A stretch of DNA of 64,000 nucleotides from Peptococcaceae bacterium (GCA_022791255.1 JAAVYR010000016.1:1-64000), one strand, 5' to 3'. Positions 33,306 to 42,587 are shown, counted from the first letter of the stretch. Translations and numbers: made by a program. The notes: generated by a model not told the origin, from the letters alone.

Positions 33306-34403
33306 TTATTCCCCTCCTGCAACGAATACAGGATCATTATCTTGTAATTTATGTTGTCCCAGCGTTACGACGGTATCACCTGCCGCAACCCCAGAGAGGA
33401 TTTCCACATAATCGCCATTATTTAACCCTGTTTCTACTTCTACATAGTGGGCAATATTATCTTTCACTACAAATACAGAGGATACGCCATTGGTATCTAC
33501 GATCGCTTCTACCGGGATGATAATCGCGTCTTCTTTTTGTTTGGTAGATACTTTTGCCTCTGCAAACATCCCTGGTTTAATCACATGGTCTTTATTGCTA
33601 ATCGTGATTTCCAGAGGATAAGTCATAGTCTGAAGATTTGCCGCCGGTGCGATAGCTGTCACCACGCCGGTAAAAGGCTCAACACCAGCAGAGGAAATAT
33701 CCACTAATACTTCCTGACCTTTGGCTACATCGTTGATGCGGCGTTCGGTCACATCTGTTTTTACCACCACAGAGTCCATATTTACCACGCTTGCGATAAC
33801 GCTGCTGCCGGCTATTTCACCGACTACAGCACTGCAGGACGCTACCTGACCATCAATAGGAGATTTAATAATGGTATTGTCATATTGTAGCTGCAATAAT
33901 TCCACATTGGCCACAGCAGATTGAGGGTTGTTGCTTTCTACATTTAACCGAGCTTGTTCTAATTGTTGCAAAGAAACTGCGCCTTCATTATAAAGCTCTT
34001 CTGTACGCTGCAAATTGGTTTTTGCATTGTTATAGGCAGTGCGTGCTGTATTGAGACCGGCTTGTGCTTGCCGCAATTGCGCTTGGATTTCACTAGACTC
34101 TAAGCGCACCAGCACCTGACCTTTTTTCACATTGTCGCCGACAGATACCAATACTTCAGACACTCTACCAGAAGCTTTCGGCACAATGTTAATATTGTCT
34201 TTTGCTTCTACTTTCCCTTTTACCACGGTGCTTTCCACGATTTTCCCTTGGGTAGCAGCTACCGCGTTTACCGGGATACCCGTTGGTTCCTCGCCATTTA
34301 CCTCAGTCGCGTCTCCGCCGCCGCCCCCGCAGCCACAAAGAAGACTTGCAAATAACAGCAAGGAAATGCCCATCATCAGATACTTTCTGTTGTTTTTTGC
34401 CAT
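33306..34403 (-). CDS. RND periplasmic adaptor lipoprotein (HlyD/AcrA family)
   Basis: The start chosen gives 365 residues and places a lipoprotein signal (lipobox LLCGC, then a Gly run) at the N-terminus. Order: beta-barrel/lipoyl half (GRVSEVLVSVGDNVKKGQVL), coiled-coil hairpin (about 95-160, Ala/Gln/Leu-rich), second lipoyl half (IKSPIDGQVASC) and membrane-proximal domain. It links the RND pump to TolC in the periplasm. It is first in the operon, whose promoter carries the TetR-type palindrome. Confidence 0.93.
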   Translation of the reverse strand: MAKNNRKYLMMGISLLLFASLLCGCGGGGGDATEVNGEEPTGIPVNAVAATQGKIVESTVVKGKVEAKDNINIVPKASGRVSEVLVSVGDNVKKGQVLVRLESSEIQAQLRQAQAGLNTARTAYNNAKTNLQRTEELYNEGAVSLQQLEQARLNVESNNPQSAVANVELLQLQYDNTIIKSPIDGQVASCSAVVGEIAGSSVIASVVNMDSVVVKTDVTERRINDVAKGQEVLVDISSAGVEPFTGVVTAIAPAANLQTMTYPLEITISNKDHVIKPGMFAEAKVSTKQKEDAIIIPVEAIVDTNGVSSVFVVKDNIAHYVEVETGLNNGDYVEILSGVAAGDTVVTLGQHKLQDNDPVFVAGGE

Positions 34404-34504
34404 GAATTTTCTCACTCCTCTTTCTCTTCCCAACAGATAATAAAAAACAATCTACTGTTTCATCTTCTGTACTTATTCACCGTCTGCATCAAACAGAAAA
34501 TCAC

Positions 34505-34524
34505 CCGACCGACTGGTCGGTCGG
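34505..34524. promoter_or_regulatory. TetR-type operator
   Basis: CCGACCGAC (34505-34513) and GTCGGTCGG (34516-34524) form a perfect palindrome with a two-base centre. It begins 8 bases downstream of the -10 box of the RND operon promoter, over the start site, where a repressor would block transcription. Confidence 0.8.
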
Positions 34525-34531
34525 TAAGGTA

Positions 34532-34560
34532 ATTATAGCAAGTTGCAAAAAATAAGTCAA
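34532..34560 (-). promoter_or_regulatory. Promoter of RND efflux operon
   Basis: On the minus strand TTGACT (34555-34560) and TATAAT (34532-34537) are separated by 17 bases. It drives adaptor, pump, tolC and tetR. Confidence 0.85.
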
Positions 34561-34721
34561 CAAACAAATCCTAGCAAATTATTTTTTATCTTGCCGGCAC
34601 CCAGTGCAACCCCTGCAAGGGCCAGCTATCTGCTTGGCTCCTATAGATTTATGCAGTTAATACATGGTTATTACAACATACCTAGATAAAAATAACCTGA
34701 AAAAGATAGTGCCTCAATATA

Positions 34722-34758
34722 TAAAAAAAGAAGCCCTCCGAAGAGGACTTCTTTTTAT
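34722..34758 (-). terminator. Terminator of S-layer protein gene
   Basis: GAAGxCCTC pairs with GAGGxCTTC around CGAA, flanked by A and T runs; seven T follow on the minus strand. A short palindrome CCATAACAGTTATGG lies between it and the gene. The remaining 34561-34721 shows nothing recognisable. Confidence 0.8.
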
Positions 34759-34803
34759 AATCTAGCCATAACAGTTATGGTAGATTTTATTCTGTAAGGA
34801 TAA

Positions 34804-37800
34804 TTATTTGTTAACAATTACGATTACAGATACAGAACCGGAAGTTCTAGCATATTTAATGGTCATATCGGTGTCAACTGCATCGAGGTCAGCCATTTTG
34901 CCAGTTTTTTCGTTGTATACAGCTACTTTGCTGGAGATTGGGTAGTCAATGGTCTTAGCAGCAGCAGCATTGGAGGTAATGTACAATCTACCATCTGCTA
35001 CTTTTTCTACTACGAATTCAGTAGCATCTTCCAAGTTGTTAGCTTCATCTACAGCTTTAGCAACAGTAATGTCAGTACCTTTGATGGTTAATTTGTTCCA
35101 ACCAGCTTCGATAGCTACTTTAGCAGTGAGTTCAACATCGTTGATGGTAACTTTAGCGTCTTTGTCAACATCAGCTGCCATCAAGTATACACCATTGTCT
35201 ACAGTTGCAGTAGGATCTTCTTCAGAAGCTGCATCAGTAGCATAGTTGTGAACTACAATGTATTCAGCTTCGATGATTTCAAAGTTATCTAAGCCACTTT
35301 CAACTAAACCAGCAGTAACATTATCATCATAATCACTGCCATTTTCTTCTCTACCTCTGGTTTGGATGTTAACCAAATCACCACGGCCTACAGAAGAGAT
35401 AGCTTTGATGTCATAGATCTTTTTATCTTTGTCATAAGTGATTTCAAAGATTTTGGTGTTGTCTTCAACAGTGAATTCACTGCCGTCAGTCAATTTATAT
35501 ACACCGTTGTTTACTTTATCGATTTTCTTAGCATTAGCCAAAGTAATTGCTTCTACTTTGTCTGCGCCTTCATCTTTGTTTTCGATAAAGGTTACTTTAT
35601 CGCCAGAGAGTTCATAACGATAGAATTTGTCTTTTTCAAGAGCAGCCATTACTTGAGCAGGAGTAGCTTCGTTATCACCGGTCAAAGCAGCTACTTCATA
35701 TACTTTGCTGTCGTCATAGAATTTAACACCATAGTCGATGTCAGCATTCTTAACATTCAAAGTTTTGATGAAGCCGAAGTGGGTGTTACCACTGGAAGTA
35801 AAGTCTTGTACTGCGATACCAGCCAAGTCTTTATCGGTATCCAAGATAAAGGAGATACCACCAGTTTTACCGGATTTTACATCCCCGCTTACCAATTCTT
35901 CTCTGGTAATCAAAGCAACTTTGTCTACTTTGCTGCCATCCATTTTTACATCAAATGCAGCGATTTTGTTAGGTACAGCATAAGTTTTGTTACCTAAGTC
36001 AATACGTTCGTTCTTGGTATCAACATCAGCTTTCTTGTCATTAGCAATTGCTGTAGAACCAAGTTCAGTTCCAGGAGCGTAAATTCTATGGATTTCGCCT
36101 TCTTTAGTCAAGCGAGCTTTTACCAAGTCGCCAGCATGTAAGAATGCAGCGGTACCACCATCTTCACTTTGACCAGAAGCTACTTCATTGTTTTCGTCAT
36201 CCAAGTATTGGATTTCTTCATCTTCTACATCATATTTTACAGTTTTACCATCTTGGTTGAAGATAGTAATGGTGTTGTAATATAATGCATATCTGGTTCC
36301 TTGAGTAAAGGATTTGTCAGCAGCAGCGTTTACAACGATACCGTAGATGTTGTTGCCCAAACCGCTTTCGGTGTAGATAACACCTACTACTTCGTTAGCA
36401 GCGTTCAAAGCATATTTTACTTTGGTGCCGATGTAGTCTTCATCTGGGTTGTCATAATCTTCATCGTCATCGAAGAATCTAGCATTTTCTACATAGCTGG
36501 TGCCATCAATGTTTAATTTGTCACCATCAGCAGAGTTCCAGGTGCCTTCAGCCCAATCTTCAACGAAGATTACTTTGTCAGCATCGCCTTTGTTGCCATC
36601 ATAAACTTTGATGATGTCTTTGTCTTTCAAGTCAGTAGGTTCGATAGCTTTACCGTTTTGGTCGAAGATCATTACATCGTCGCCTTTTAAGGTAATGCTC
36701 TTGTTGTTGTAGGTATCAATTCTTTGGCTGGAAGCCAAGTATTCATCTACAACATAGCTTTCGCTGGAAGGATTTTGGTCGTTTTTAACCAAGTATACGA
36801 TGTTGTCTTCATTTACATAAGCGGTAAAGAAGGTATTCTTTTCGGTTGGCAAGGTGTTTACAGCTTCTTTAGTAGCAGTGTAAGTTTTGTCGCCAACTTT
36901 TACTTTAGTAGCACCATCAGCAGCTACTTTAGTAGCTTTTACTTTGGTAGATTTAACATCAACATATTTTACTACATCTTTGTCTAAATCTTTGTCGCGT
37001 TTGTAGATAATATCAGCTTGCATGTCGTTGATACCATATACAGTGTTGCCACCGCTGATTACAGTAGCGTCAGTTACAACATAACCACCAGCAGATTTAC
37101 CATCTTCATCTTCAAAAGCAAGTTTCAAGTTGCCTTTGGTGAAGCTGTCAACAGACCAGTCAACAACAGTCAAATCTTCACGAGTTTGACCTTTGAAGCT
37201 GTCAGCCAACAAGGTAACTTCTCTGTTTTGATATTTGTCATCGAAGTCGTCGATATCGTTGTTCCAAACAACTACATTTTCTTCCAAAGCGTTGTCGATC
37301 ATGCGAGCAACATCACCACGAACAGCGTTAGCGTTTGTGGAAGTAACGATACCAGTGGTAATTTCTAAGTTACCAGCTTTTGCAACATAATCTACTGGCC
37401 ATGGACCAGGGAGATTATCGTTGTAACCTAAAATACGCATGATAACGGTGATAACTTCAGCGTTAGTAATGGTATTGTTAGGTTTGAAGGTACCATCTGG
37501 ATAACCTTTAACATAGCCTTGAGATACAGCTAAGTTAATGTAACCGGTGTACCATTCGTTAGCTTTTACGTCGCTGAATTGAGAAGTGGTGCCGCCTAAG
37601 ATATCAGCGGATTCGCTCATACCACCAGCTACGCAAGCCATTTTTGCGAATTCAGCACGAGTAATGGTAGCACTTGGTTTGAAAGTGCCATCTGGGTAAC
37701 CACCAATGATTTCCAAAGCGCTCAATTTGCTGATAGCATCTTGTGCTTCTTTGGACAGGTCAGCAATATCAGTGAACTGACCAGCTGCAAATGCGGTTGT

Positions 37801-37854
37801 TGCGAAAGCAAAAACCATCATTGCGGAGAGAAGAACTACTAAAAATTTCTTCAC
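34804..37854 (-). CDS. Large S-layer protein with N-terminal SLH domains
   Basis: The real start is probably GTG 37854, 9 bases after AAGGAGG, giving 1016 residues and a clean signal peptide ending FATTAFAAG; an upstream in-frame ATG lacks a ribosome-binding site. Three SLH repeats follow (about 25-200; AISKLSALEIIGGYPDGTFK, INLAVSQGYVKGYPDGTFK). The remaining 800 residues are Asp/Lys/Thr/Val-rich, beta-strand-like and low in Cys, as in S-layer proteins. Strong ribosome-binding site, own promoter and terminator suggest high expression. It should coat the cell, anchored through SLH to wall polymer. Confidence 0.92.
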   Translation of the reverse strand: MKKFLVVLLSAMMVFAFATTAFAAGQFTDIADLSKEAQDAISKLSALEIIGGYPDGTFKPSATITRAEFAKMACVAGGMSESADILGGTTSQFSDVKANEWYTGYINLAVSQGYVKGYPDGTFKPNNTITNAEVITVIMRILGYNDNLPGPWPVDYVAKAGNLEITTGIVTSTNANAVRGDVARMIDNALEENVVVWNNDIDDFDDKYQNREVTLLADSFKGQTREDLTVVDWSVDSFTKGNLKLAFEDEDGKSAGGYVVTDATVISGGNTVYGINDMQADIIYKRDKDLDKDVVKYVDVKSTKVKATKVAADGATKVKVGDKTYTATKEAVNTLPTEKNTFFTAYVNEDNIVYLVKNDQNPSSESYVVDEYLASSQRIDTYNNKSITLKGDDVMIFDQNGKAIEPTDLKDKDIIKVYDGNKGDADKVIFVEDWAEGTWNSADGDKLNIDGTSYVENARFFDDDEDYDNPDEDYIGTKVKYALNAANEVVGVIYTESGLGNNIYGIVVNAAADKSFTQGTRYALYYNTITIFNQDGKTVKYDVEDEEIQYLDDENNEVASGQSEDGGTAAFLHAGDLVKARLTKEGEIHRIYAPGTELGSTAIANDKKADVDTKNERIDLGNKTYAVPNKIAAFDVKMDGSKVDKVALITREELVSGDVKSGKTGGISFILDTDKDLAGIAVQDFTSSGNTHFGFIKTLNVKNADIDYGVKFYDDSKVYEVAALTGDNEATPAQVMAALEKDKFYRYELSGDKVTFIENKDEGADKVEAITLANAKKIDKVNNGVYKLTDGSEFTVEDNTKIFEITYDKDKKIYDIKAISSVGRGDLVNIQTRGREENGSDYDDNVTAGLVESGLDNFEIIEAEYIVVHNYATDAASEEDPTATVDNGVYLMAADVDKDAKVTINDVELTAKVAIEAGWNKLTIKGTDITVAKAVDEANNLEDATEFVVEKVADGRLYITSNAAAAKTIDYPISSKVAVYNEKTGKMADLDAVDTDMTIKYARTSGSVSVIVIVNK

Positions 37855-38026
37855 TTTTTTATTCCTCCTTAAAATTTTATTGAGTATTAAACTTTTCATA
37901 CTCTCTTACATAAATAAATACAGATATCCCTTTCACTTTCTTGCAACTTTTTTTACAAAAATCGCAAAAAGTTTTCCAGGCCTGTCTTATTCATAAAAGA
38001 AAATAGAAAACTCCATACTCTCGCTT
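37855..38026 (-). other. Leader and upstream region of the S-layer gene
   Basis: AT-rich, likely the 5' untranslated region. No riboswitch was recognised. GCAAAAAGTTTTCCAGGCC and similar short A/T runs could give mRNA stability structures. Between 38055 and 38247 there is no convincing gene. Confidence 0.35.
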
Positions 38027-38054
38027 GTTATACCATACCCCTTGGCATGATTAA
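38027..38054 (-). promoter_or_regulatory. Extended -10 promoter of S-layer gene
   Basis: On the minus strand TTAATC (38049-38054), a 16-base spacer and TGGTATAAC give an extended -10 promoter. The leader would be about 160 bases. A second possible start lies near TTGCAA at about 37941-37946. Confidence 0.45.
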
Positions 38055-38248
38055 AAGCCCTTTTTTATCTTTTTGCAGACATTTTTTCACCCAGCGCCAA
38101 AAAGGAAAAAGTTTTTCTGCCTGCGGCCTCCTTTCTTCCTTATTACATATTCGCGGTGATTTCGTCTACACTAATAATACAAAGAGAAAAAAGAAAACCT
38201 TGCGCATGGTTTTTTGCTTTCTTTTAAAAAAGGAAAAGGCTAACAACA

Positions 38249-38282
38249 AAAAAAGCAGCGTCTTTACAAACGCTGCTTTTTC
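38249..38282 (-). terminator. Terminator overlapping the end of tagA
   Basis: AAAAAGCAGCG pairs with CGCTGCTTTTT. Its 5' arm on the minus strand encodes the last residues of TagA and contains the stop codon in its loop. Confidence 0.8.
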
Positions 38283-39043
38283 TTGGTTTTCTTTACCAAA
38301 CGAACAAATCTGGGTAAGTTCATCATCCGTTTCCAACGGCTTGGCTGACACAAAAGCCGCCAAAGCCATTCGATACCCATCTTCTGCATAAAGACAGGCG
38401 CTCTCTTTACGGCTCCCGCCACTACATCAAAGCTGCCGCCCACGCCGATAGCTACCTTCACACCAAAGTCCGCACCATAGTCCTCTATAAAATATTCTTG
38501 TCTTGGCGCACCCATAGCGATGAAAATAACATCTGCTGCGGCTAACTGCACATCTTTGAGAATATCCCGAACTTCTTCCTCATTATTAATATTGAAGTAA
38601 CCATTCCTTACCCCTACAATAGAAATGCCCGGGTATTTATTTTTTAGGTTTTCAGCGGCTTTATCTGCAATACCAGGTGCTGCACCCAGGAGATAAATAC
38701 GCCAGCCTTTTTCTGGAGCTAGGCGACAAATCTCCCAAAGCAAGTCAATACCACTAACTCTTTCTTTTAGCGGCATACCCAGATAATCCGCACCCCAAAC
38801 AATACCGCTACCATCCGGTGTTACTAAATCCGCTTTATTAATCAAGGCCAATAACCGTTCATTGGTTTGCGCTTGATAAAGGATTTCTGCATTCAAAGTA
38901 ATCACCTGGTGCAAGCCATCCTCTTTTATAAAACCATCTATTGCACTCAAAGCCTCTTGCATCGTGACATTATGGATGTCTGCGCCAAGCATTGAAATTT
39001 TTTTCTGCATGGTTTTTTCAACAATTTGTCGTTTTTCTTCCAT
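38264..39043 (-). CDS. tagA: WecG/TagA/CpsF-family glycosyltransferase
   Basis: The protein has about 259 residues from ATG 39043; the upstream ribosome-binding site is weak and a later ATG is possible. The family core is clear: TLNAEILYQA, ADLVTPDGSGIVWGA, the glycine-rich YLLGAAPGIADKAAENL and GAPRQEYFI, VAIGVGGSFDVVAGAVKRAP. It transfers ManNAc or a related sugar to undecaprenyl-PP-GlcNAc, the product of the TagO homolog at 20809, to build a wall glycopolymer linkage unit. A hairpin at 39075 separates it from the LCP gene upstream. Confidence 0.92.
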   Translation of the reverse strand: MEEKRQIVEKTMQKKISMLGADIHNVTMQEALSAIDGFIKEDGLHQVITLNAEILYQAQTNERLLALINKADLVTPDGSGIVWGADYLGMPLKERVSGIDLLWEICRLAPEKGWRIYLLGAAPGIADKAAENLKNKYPGISIVGVRNGYFNINNEEEVRDILKDVQLAAADVIFIAMGAPRQEYFIEDYGADFGVKVAIGVGGSFDVVAGAVKRAPVFMQKMGIEWLWRLLCQPSRWKRMMNLPRFVRLVKKTKKKQRL

Positions 39044-39074
39044 ATTATATAGCAACCACTCTTCCTGATTTTAT

Positions 39075-39115
39075 AAAAGCGAAAGAGAAACCTATCAGCT
39101 TCTGCTTTCGCTTTT
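39075..39115 (-). terminator. Hairpin between LCP gene and tagA
   Basis: AAAAGCGAAAG (39075-39085) pairs with CTTTCGCTTTT (39105-39115). The following minus-strand sequence is T-rich but interrupted, so it may be a partial terminator. Confidence 0.6.
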
Positions 39116-39164
39116 CTTGTCAATTATGATAGCTTTTTCTACGGTAGCAGTTTCGCCTCCGCTG

Positions 39165-40154
39165 TTAAGCAGCAGGTTCAGTTACATTCGGTATCACCGG
39201 TGTCGGTGCCGGTGGGTTCAGCATCGTATCCATAATGGTACTTATTTGTGCTTGATCCCCAATCCAATAGCTGATGCCGTTGATGTATTCGCCTTTACCC
39301 GGTATCATTTGTAGGTTCAATGTAGATAAATCAATATCCTTAAATGTGTTATACAGAGAGAGTAGTTCCCCCACAGATAAGTTAGTTTCTACATTTTCCA
39401 TGAAAATATCCGCAAGCTTCGGTATCTTCCAAGCGGTACTAACACTCATAAGCTTGCCAGCCAACTCTTTTAAGAAATGCTGCTGGCGCTCTACGCGACC
39501 GATATCGCCCAAGCCATCTTTACGGAACCGCACATAACCCAGCGCGTCTTTCCCATTGAGTACTTGCAGCCCCGGCTGGATATCAATACCCTCTTCTGGT
39601 GTCAGCATCCGTTTTTCTACATCAATTTCAATACCACCCAAAGCGTCTACCAGCTGGATAAAGCCATTAAAGTTCACAGATACATAATAGTCAATGGATA
39701 CCCCTAGATACTGTTCTAATGTCTCATCTAAAAGGGGAATACCGCCATAAGCATAGGCATGGTTTACTTTGGTCTTTTCACCACTGCGAGGGATGGTCAC
39801 ATAAGTATCCCGTGGTACAGATAATATTTGCACGCGCTGATTTTTCACATCTAAGAAACAAAGAAGGATGGTATCAGAACGGCCCACATCATTGGGACGC
39901 TTGTCCGCCCCTACCACCAGTACCGTAATCATATCTTCTAGTTGTTCGGGCGGAGCGTCCACCACTAAATCATCTCCGGTAATGTAGTTCAAATCTGGTT
40001 CTTCAGCCATGAGACATGCTGCTGTAAAACCAATATAGAAAAATACAGCAAAGGCAAATGCTACAAACATTCCCAGCCATATCATCTGTTCTCCTTGAAA
40101 GCTGCCGTTGCCGCCTCTTCTCTTTTGCCAAAAGGACTTTTCCAAATCCGCCAC
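39165..40154 (-). CDS. LytR-CpsA-Psr (LCP) family glycopolymer ligase
   Basis: This 329-residue protein starts at GTG after AGAGGTAG. A single membrane helix (about 25-47) leads to an extracytoplasmic LCP domain with motifs VVGADKRPNDVGRSDTILL, SVPRDTYVTIP, NHAYAYGG and YVRFRKDGLGDIGRVERQQ. LCP enzymes attach undecaprenyl-linked polymers to peptidoglycan. It would act after TagO and TagA homologs in this window. The C-terminus is a short Pro/Thr-rich tail. Confidence 0.93.
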   Translation of the reverse strand: MADLEKSFWQKRRGGNGSFQGEQMIWLGMFVAFAFAVFFYIGFTAACLMAEEPDLNYITGDDLVVDAPPEQLEDMITVLVVGADKRPNDVGRSDTILLCFLDVKNQRVQILSVPRDTYVTIPRSGEKTKVNHAYAYGGIPLLDETLEQYLGVSIDYYVSVNFNGFIQLVDALGGIEIDVEKRMLTPEEGIDIQPGLQVLNGKDALGYVRFRKDGLGDIGRVERQQHFLKELAGKLMSVSTAWKIPKLADIFMENVETNLSVGELLSLYNTFKDIDLSTLNLQMIPGKGEYINGISYWIGDQAQISTIMDTMLNPPAPTPVIPNVTEPAA

Positions 40155-40263
40155 CTGTCTACCTCTTTTCTGTAAACATATTCTTTTTTACTTTTAAGGA
40201 TTATCTGCCAGTCTTTTATGCAATCATTTTTACGGAATATTTATCAGATTTTTTACCGATTTT

Positions 40264-40818
40264 TTACCGAATAGTAATCATTTTTGTTGTATTATCCCAT
40301 TGGGTCTTGGCAGAAAGCGCATTGGCAATAAAGGCCAGCGGCACCATAGTTCTGCCGTTTTCCACATAGACAGCCGCGTCCATGGCCACAGCTTTCTCAT
40401 TAATCGTAGCAGATTTTTGGCCCACAATCATGCGCACTTTCGTGTCTCCCTTTTTATAAGAAACCTCTTTTTTAGTGTTGTCCCAGTTTACCGTCGCACC
40501 TAAGGATTGACTGACGAAAGCCAACGGCACCATGGTCCGTCCATCTTTGATGACAGGCGCCACGTCCAAGGTTACAGTTTTGCCACCAACTTGCGCCTGT
40601 TTATTACCAATCCAAAGTTTAATATCATAGCCGCCACTAGCGATATCACTTTTCGCCTGAGCGATTTGCTTTTCCATTTTTAAGAAAGAAGACTCTACAT
40701 AGTCATCTACCCAGCTTTTGGTTACCAGAGGGTCGTCTGCTCCACCGCCGGCACCGCATAAAATCCCCGCACTGATAATCACTGCACAAGAAAGCAACAT
40801 ATATTTCATTGGTTTCAA
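40264..40818 (-). CDS. Copper-amine-oxidase-stalk (CuAO_N1) envelope protein
   Basis: TTG 40818 is preferred over the ATG three codons later because AAGGAGG lies 8 bases before it. The 184-residue protein has a signal anchor (about 8-24), the motif ADDPLVTKSWVDDY (27-40), a short helix, then a stalk domain with two repeats of GRTMVPLAF (about 85-180; KLWIGNKQAQVGGKTVTLDV, WDNTKKEVSY). The stalk domain is common on Firmicute surfaces and is not an oxidase. Its N-terminal motif is shared with the SH3 protein at 20242. Confidence 0.87.
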   Translation of the reverse strand: MKPMKYMLLSCAVIISAGILCGAGGGADDPLVTKSWVDDYVESSFLKMEKQIAQAKSDIASGGYDIKLWIGNKQAQVGGKTVTLDVAPVIKDGRTMVPLAFVSQSLGATVNWDNTKKEVSYKKGDTKVRMIVGQKSATINEKAVAMDAAVYVENGRTMVPLAFIANALSAKTQWDNTTKMITIR

Positions 40819-40987
40819 AGGATATCCCTCCTTCTATCCATTTCCCTTAAAAAGTCTTTAACAGGATTATTATACTCTATTCTTTGCCATTTGCAAAGCA
40901 TGGAAATCATGGCTTTCCGCATAAAAATATGACACAATTTTGTTTATATTCTACAAGGAAGCAGGTATTCCTTTCCTGAAAAAAACA

Positions 40988-41015
40988 AAAAATAGGCAAT
41001 ATTGCCTATTTTTTA
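40988..41015 (-). terminator. Terminator of mbl
   Basis: AAAAAATAGGCAA pairs with TTGCCTATTTTTT, just downstream of the mbl stop at 41021. Confidence 0.85.
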
Positions 41016-41020
41016 AGTCT

Positions 41021-42052
41021 TTAATCAAATTGTTTGGTCGCAAAGGAACGGGTATTCTGCAGCGCATTTAAATGCTGCAAAGCAACGCCGGTACCTCTTG
41101 CTACACAGAAGATAGGGTCTTCCGCTACATACATAGGTAGTCCCGTTTCTCGGGAAAGGAGCTTGTCCATACCTCGCAGGAGCGCTCCGCCACCAGTGAG
41201 CACTACACCTTTGTTGATAATATCTGCAGCAAGCTCTGGCGGCGTCACTTCTAATACTTCTTTTACCGCTGCAACGATGGCCTCTAACGGCTCCTGCAAC
41301 GCGTCATATACATCAAAAGCAGAGAACACAACACTATTAGGTAGCCCTGTGATTAAGTCTCTCCCTCGCACCTCAATGGTTCTGTTTTCTGGCAAATCAT
41401 CTATAAAGGCAGTGCCTACTTCGATTTTGATTTCCTCTGCAAAACGCTCCCCAATCAACAGATTGTGTTCTTTTCGGGCAAAACGAACAATCGCCTCATC
41501 AAATTTATCCCCGCCAATACGCAAAGACTTAGAGCAAACAATGCCATTTAGGGAAAGGACTGCAATATCTGTGGTGCCGCCGCCAATATCTACAATCATG
41601 TTACCACCAGGTTCCGAGATATCTAGCCCTGCGCCAAGAGCTGCAGCCAAAGGTTCTTCCATGAGGAAGGCTTTCCGGGCACCAGCCTGCTCTGCTGCTT
41701 GGCGCACTGCCCGTTCTTCGACTTCCGTTACCCCAGAGGGAATACAGATCATCACCCGCGGACGGAAAAACAATCGATTGTGACAGATTTTCTTGATGAA
41801 GTAACGCAGCATTTTCTCAGTAATATCATAGTCGGCAATGACCCCTTCTCGCAGAGGCCGTACTGCTACAATATCTCCCGGCGTCCGTCCTAACATCCGC
41901 TGTGCCTCTACCCCCACGGCAATAACATCACCGCTTCTTTGATTGATAGCCACTACAGAAGGCTCGTGGAGCACGATGCCTTTGCCTTTTTCATAAATCA
42001 GCACGCTTGCCGTACCTAAATCGATGCCAATATCCGTTCCAAAATTTAACAC
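41021..42052 (-). CDS. mbl: Rod-shape determining protein of the MreB/Mbl family
   Basis: This 343-residue bacterial actin starts at GTG seven bases after AAGGAG. Phosphate-binding loops are visible: GIDLGTASVLIYEKGKGIV, VDIGGGTTDIAVLSL and VVLTGGGALLRGMDKLL. It polymerises under the membrane and guides cell-wall synthesis. It lies directly downstream of spoIIID, the order found in Bacillus (spoIIID-mbl), which favours the Mbl subtype over MreB. No mreC/mreD follow. Confidence 0.93.
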   Translation of the reverse strand: MLNFGTDIGIDLGTASVLIYEKGKGIVLHEPSVVAINQRSGDVIAVGVEAQRMLGRTPGDIVAVRPLREGVIADYDITEKMLRYFIKKICHNRLFFRPRVMICIPSGVTEVEERAVRQAAEQAGARKAFLMEEPLAAALGAGLDISEPGGNMIVDIGGGTTDIAVLSLNGIVCSKSLRIGGDKFDEAIVRFARKEHNLLIGERFAEEIKIEVGTAFIDDLPENRTIEVRGRDLITGLPNSVVFSAFDVYDALQEPLEAIVAAVKEVLEVTPPELAADIINKGVVLTGGGALLRGMDKLLSRETGLPMYVAEDPIFCVARGTGVALQHLNALQNTRSFATKQFD

Positions 42053-42170
42053 AGCCTATCTCCTTACAACTCAATCTATCTTTTATATTGCCAATTTTAA
42101 CAAATTCTATGAAAACCACCATAAAGAAACATAAATACTTTTGATGGCTTGTCCATGTTTATAGGAATAA

Positions 42171-42197
42171 AATACGAAGAAATATCTTCGTATTTAT
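42171..42197 (-). terminator. Hairpin downstream of spoIIID
   Basis: AATACGAAGA (42171-42180) pairs with TCTTCGTATT (42185-42194). Minus-strand T-rich sequence follows. It would separate spoIIID from mbl transcription. Confidence 0.65.
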
Positions 42198-42256
42198 AAA
42201 TACTCTTAAACCTTATTTTAGCTTTACAGGTATTCTACAAAATCCCTTATTTTCCT

Positions 42257-42520
42257 CTATTTTCCTTCTTCTTTTTCGTGTTTATATTTTTTTCTGGTGG
42301 CTTCCCCACCGCGCAGATGCCGCTCAGCTTTGTTATTTTCCAGAATATCCCGTACTTGTTTGGCCACGATTTCATTAATGACTGGCAGTCTTTCAGTCAA
42401 ATCTTTATGGACTGTAGATTTGGAGACGCCAAAAATCGTGGCGGTTTGCCTTACCGTTGCCTGACTTTCCAATATATAGTTACTAATGTCCATCACTCTT
42501 TTTTGGATATAATCCTGCAT
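42257..42520 (-). CDS. spoIIID: Sporulation transcriptional regulator SpoIIID
   Basis: ATG 42520 follows AAGGGGG at 9 bases and gives 87 residues, the usual SpoIIID size. The HTH is QTATIFGVSKSTVHKDLTER (about 25-44), preceded by MQDYIQKRVMDISNYI, and a basic C-terminal tail follows. In Bacillus SpoIIID controls mother-cell genes together with sigma-K or sigma-E. Its retention next to mbl is a conserved arrangement, but no other sporulation gene is seen here, so it may serve another role. Confidence 0.93.
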   Translation of the reverse strand: MQDYIQKRVMDISNYILESQATVRQTATIFGVSKSTVHKDLTERLPVINEIVAKQVRDILENNKAERHLRGGEATRKKYKHEKEEGK

Positions 42521-42587
42521 ATGTATAAGCCCCCTTAAGCCCTTTTCTGTTTTATTCATATATATGGGGAGCCTATTTTGCCTAGAA

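Noticed and set aside
35362-35997. Plus-strand frames in the S-layer gene
   Set aside because: Codon-bias shadows of a highly expressed gene with a clear opposite frame.
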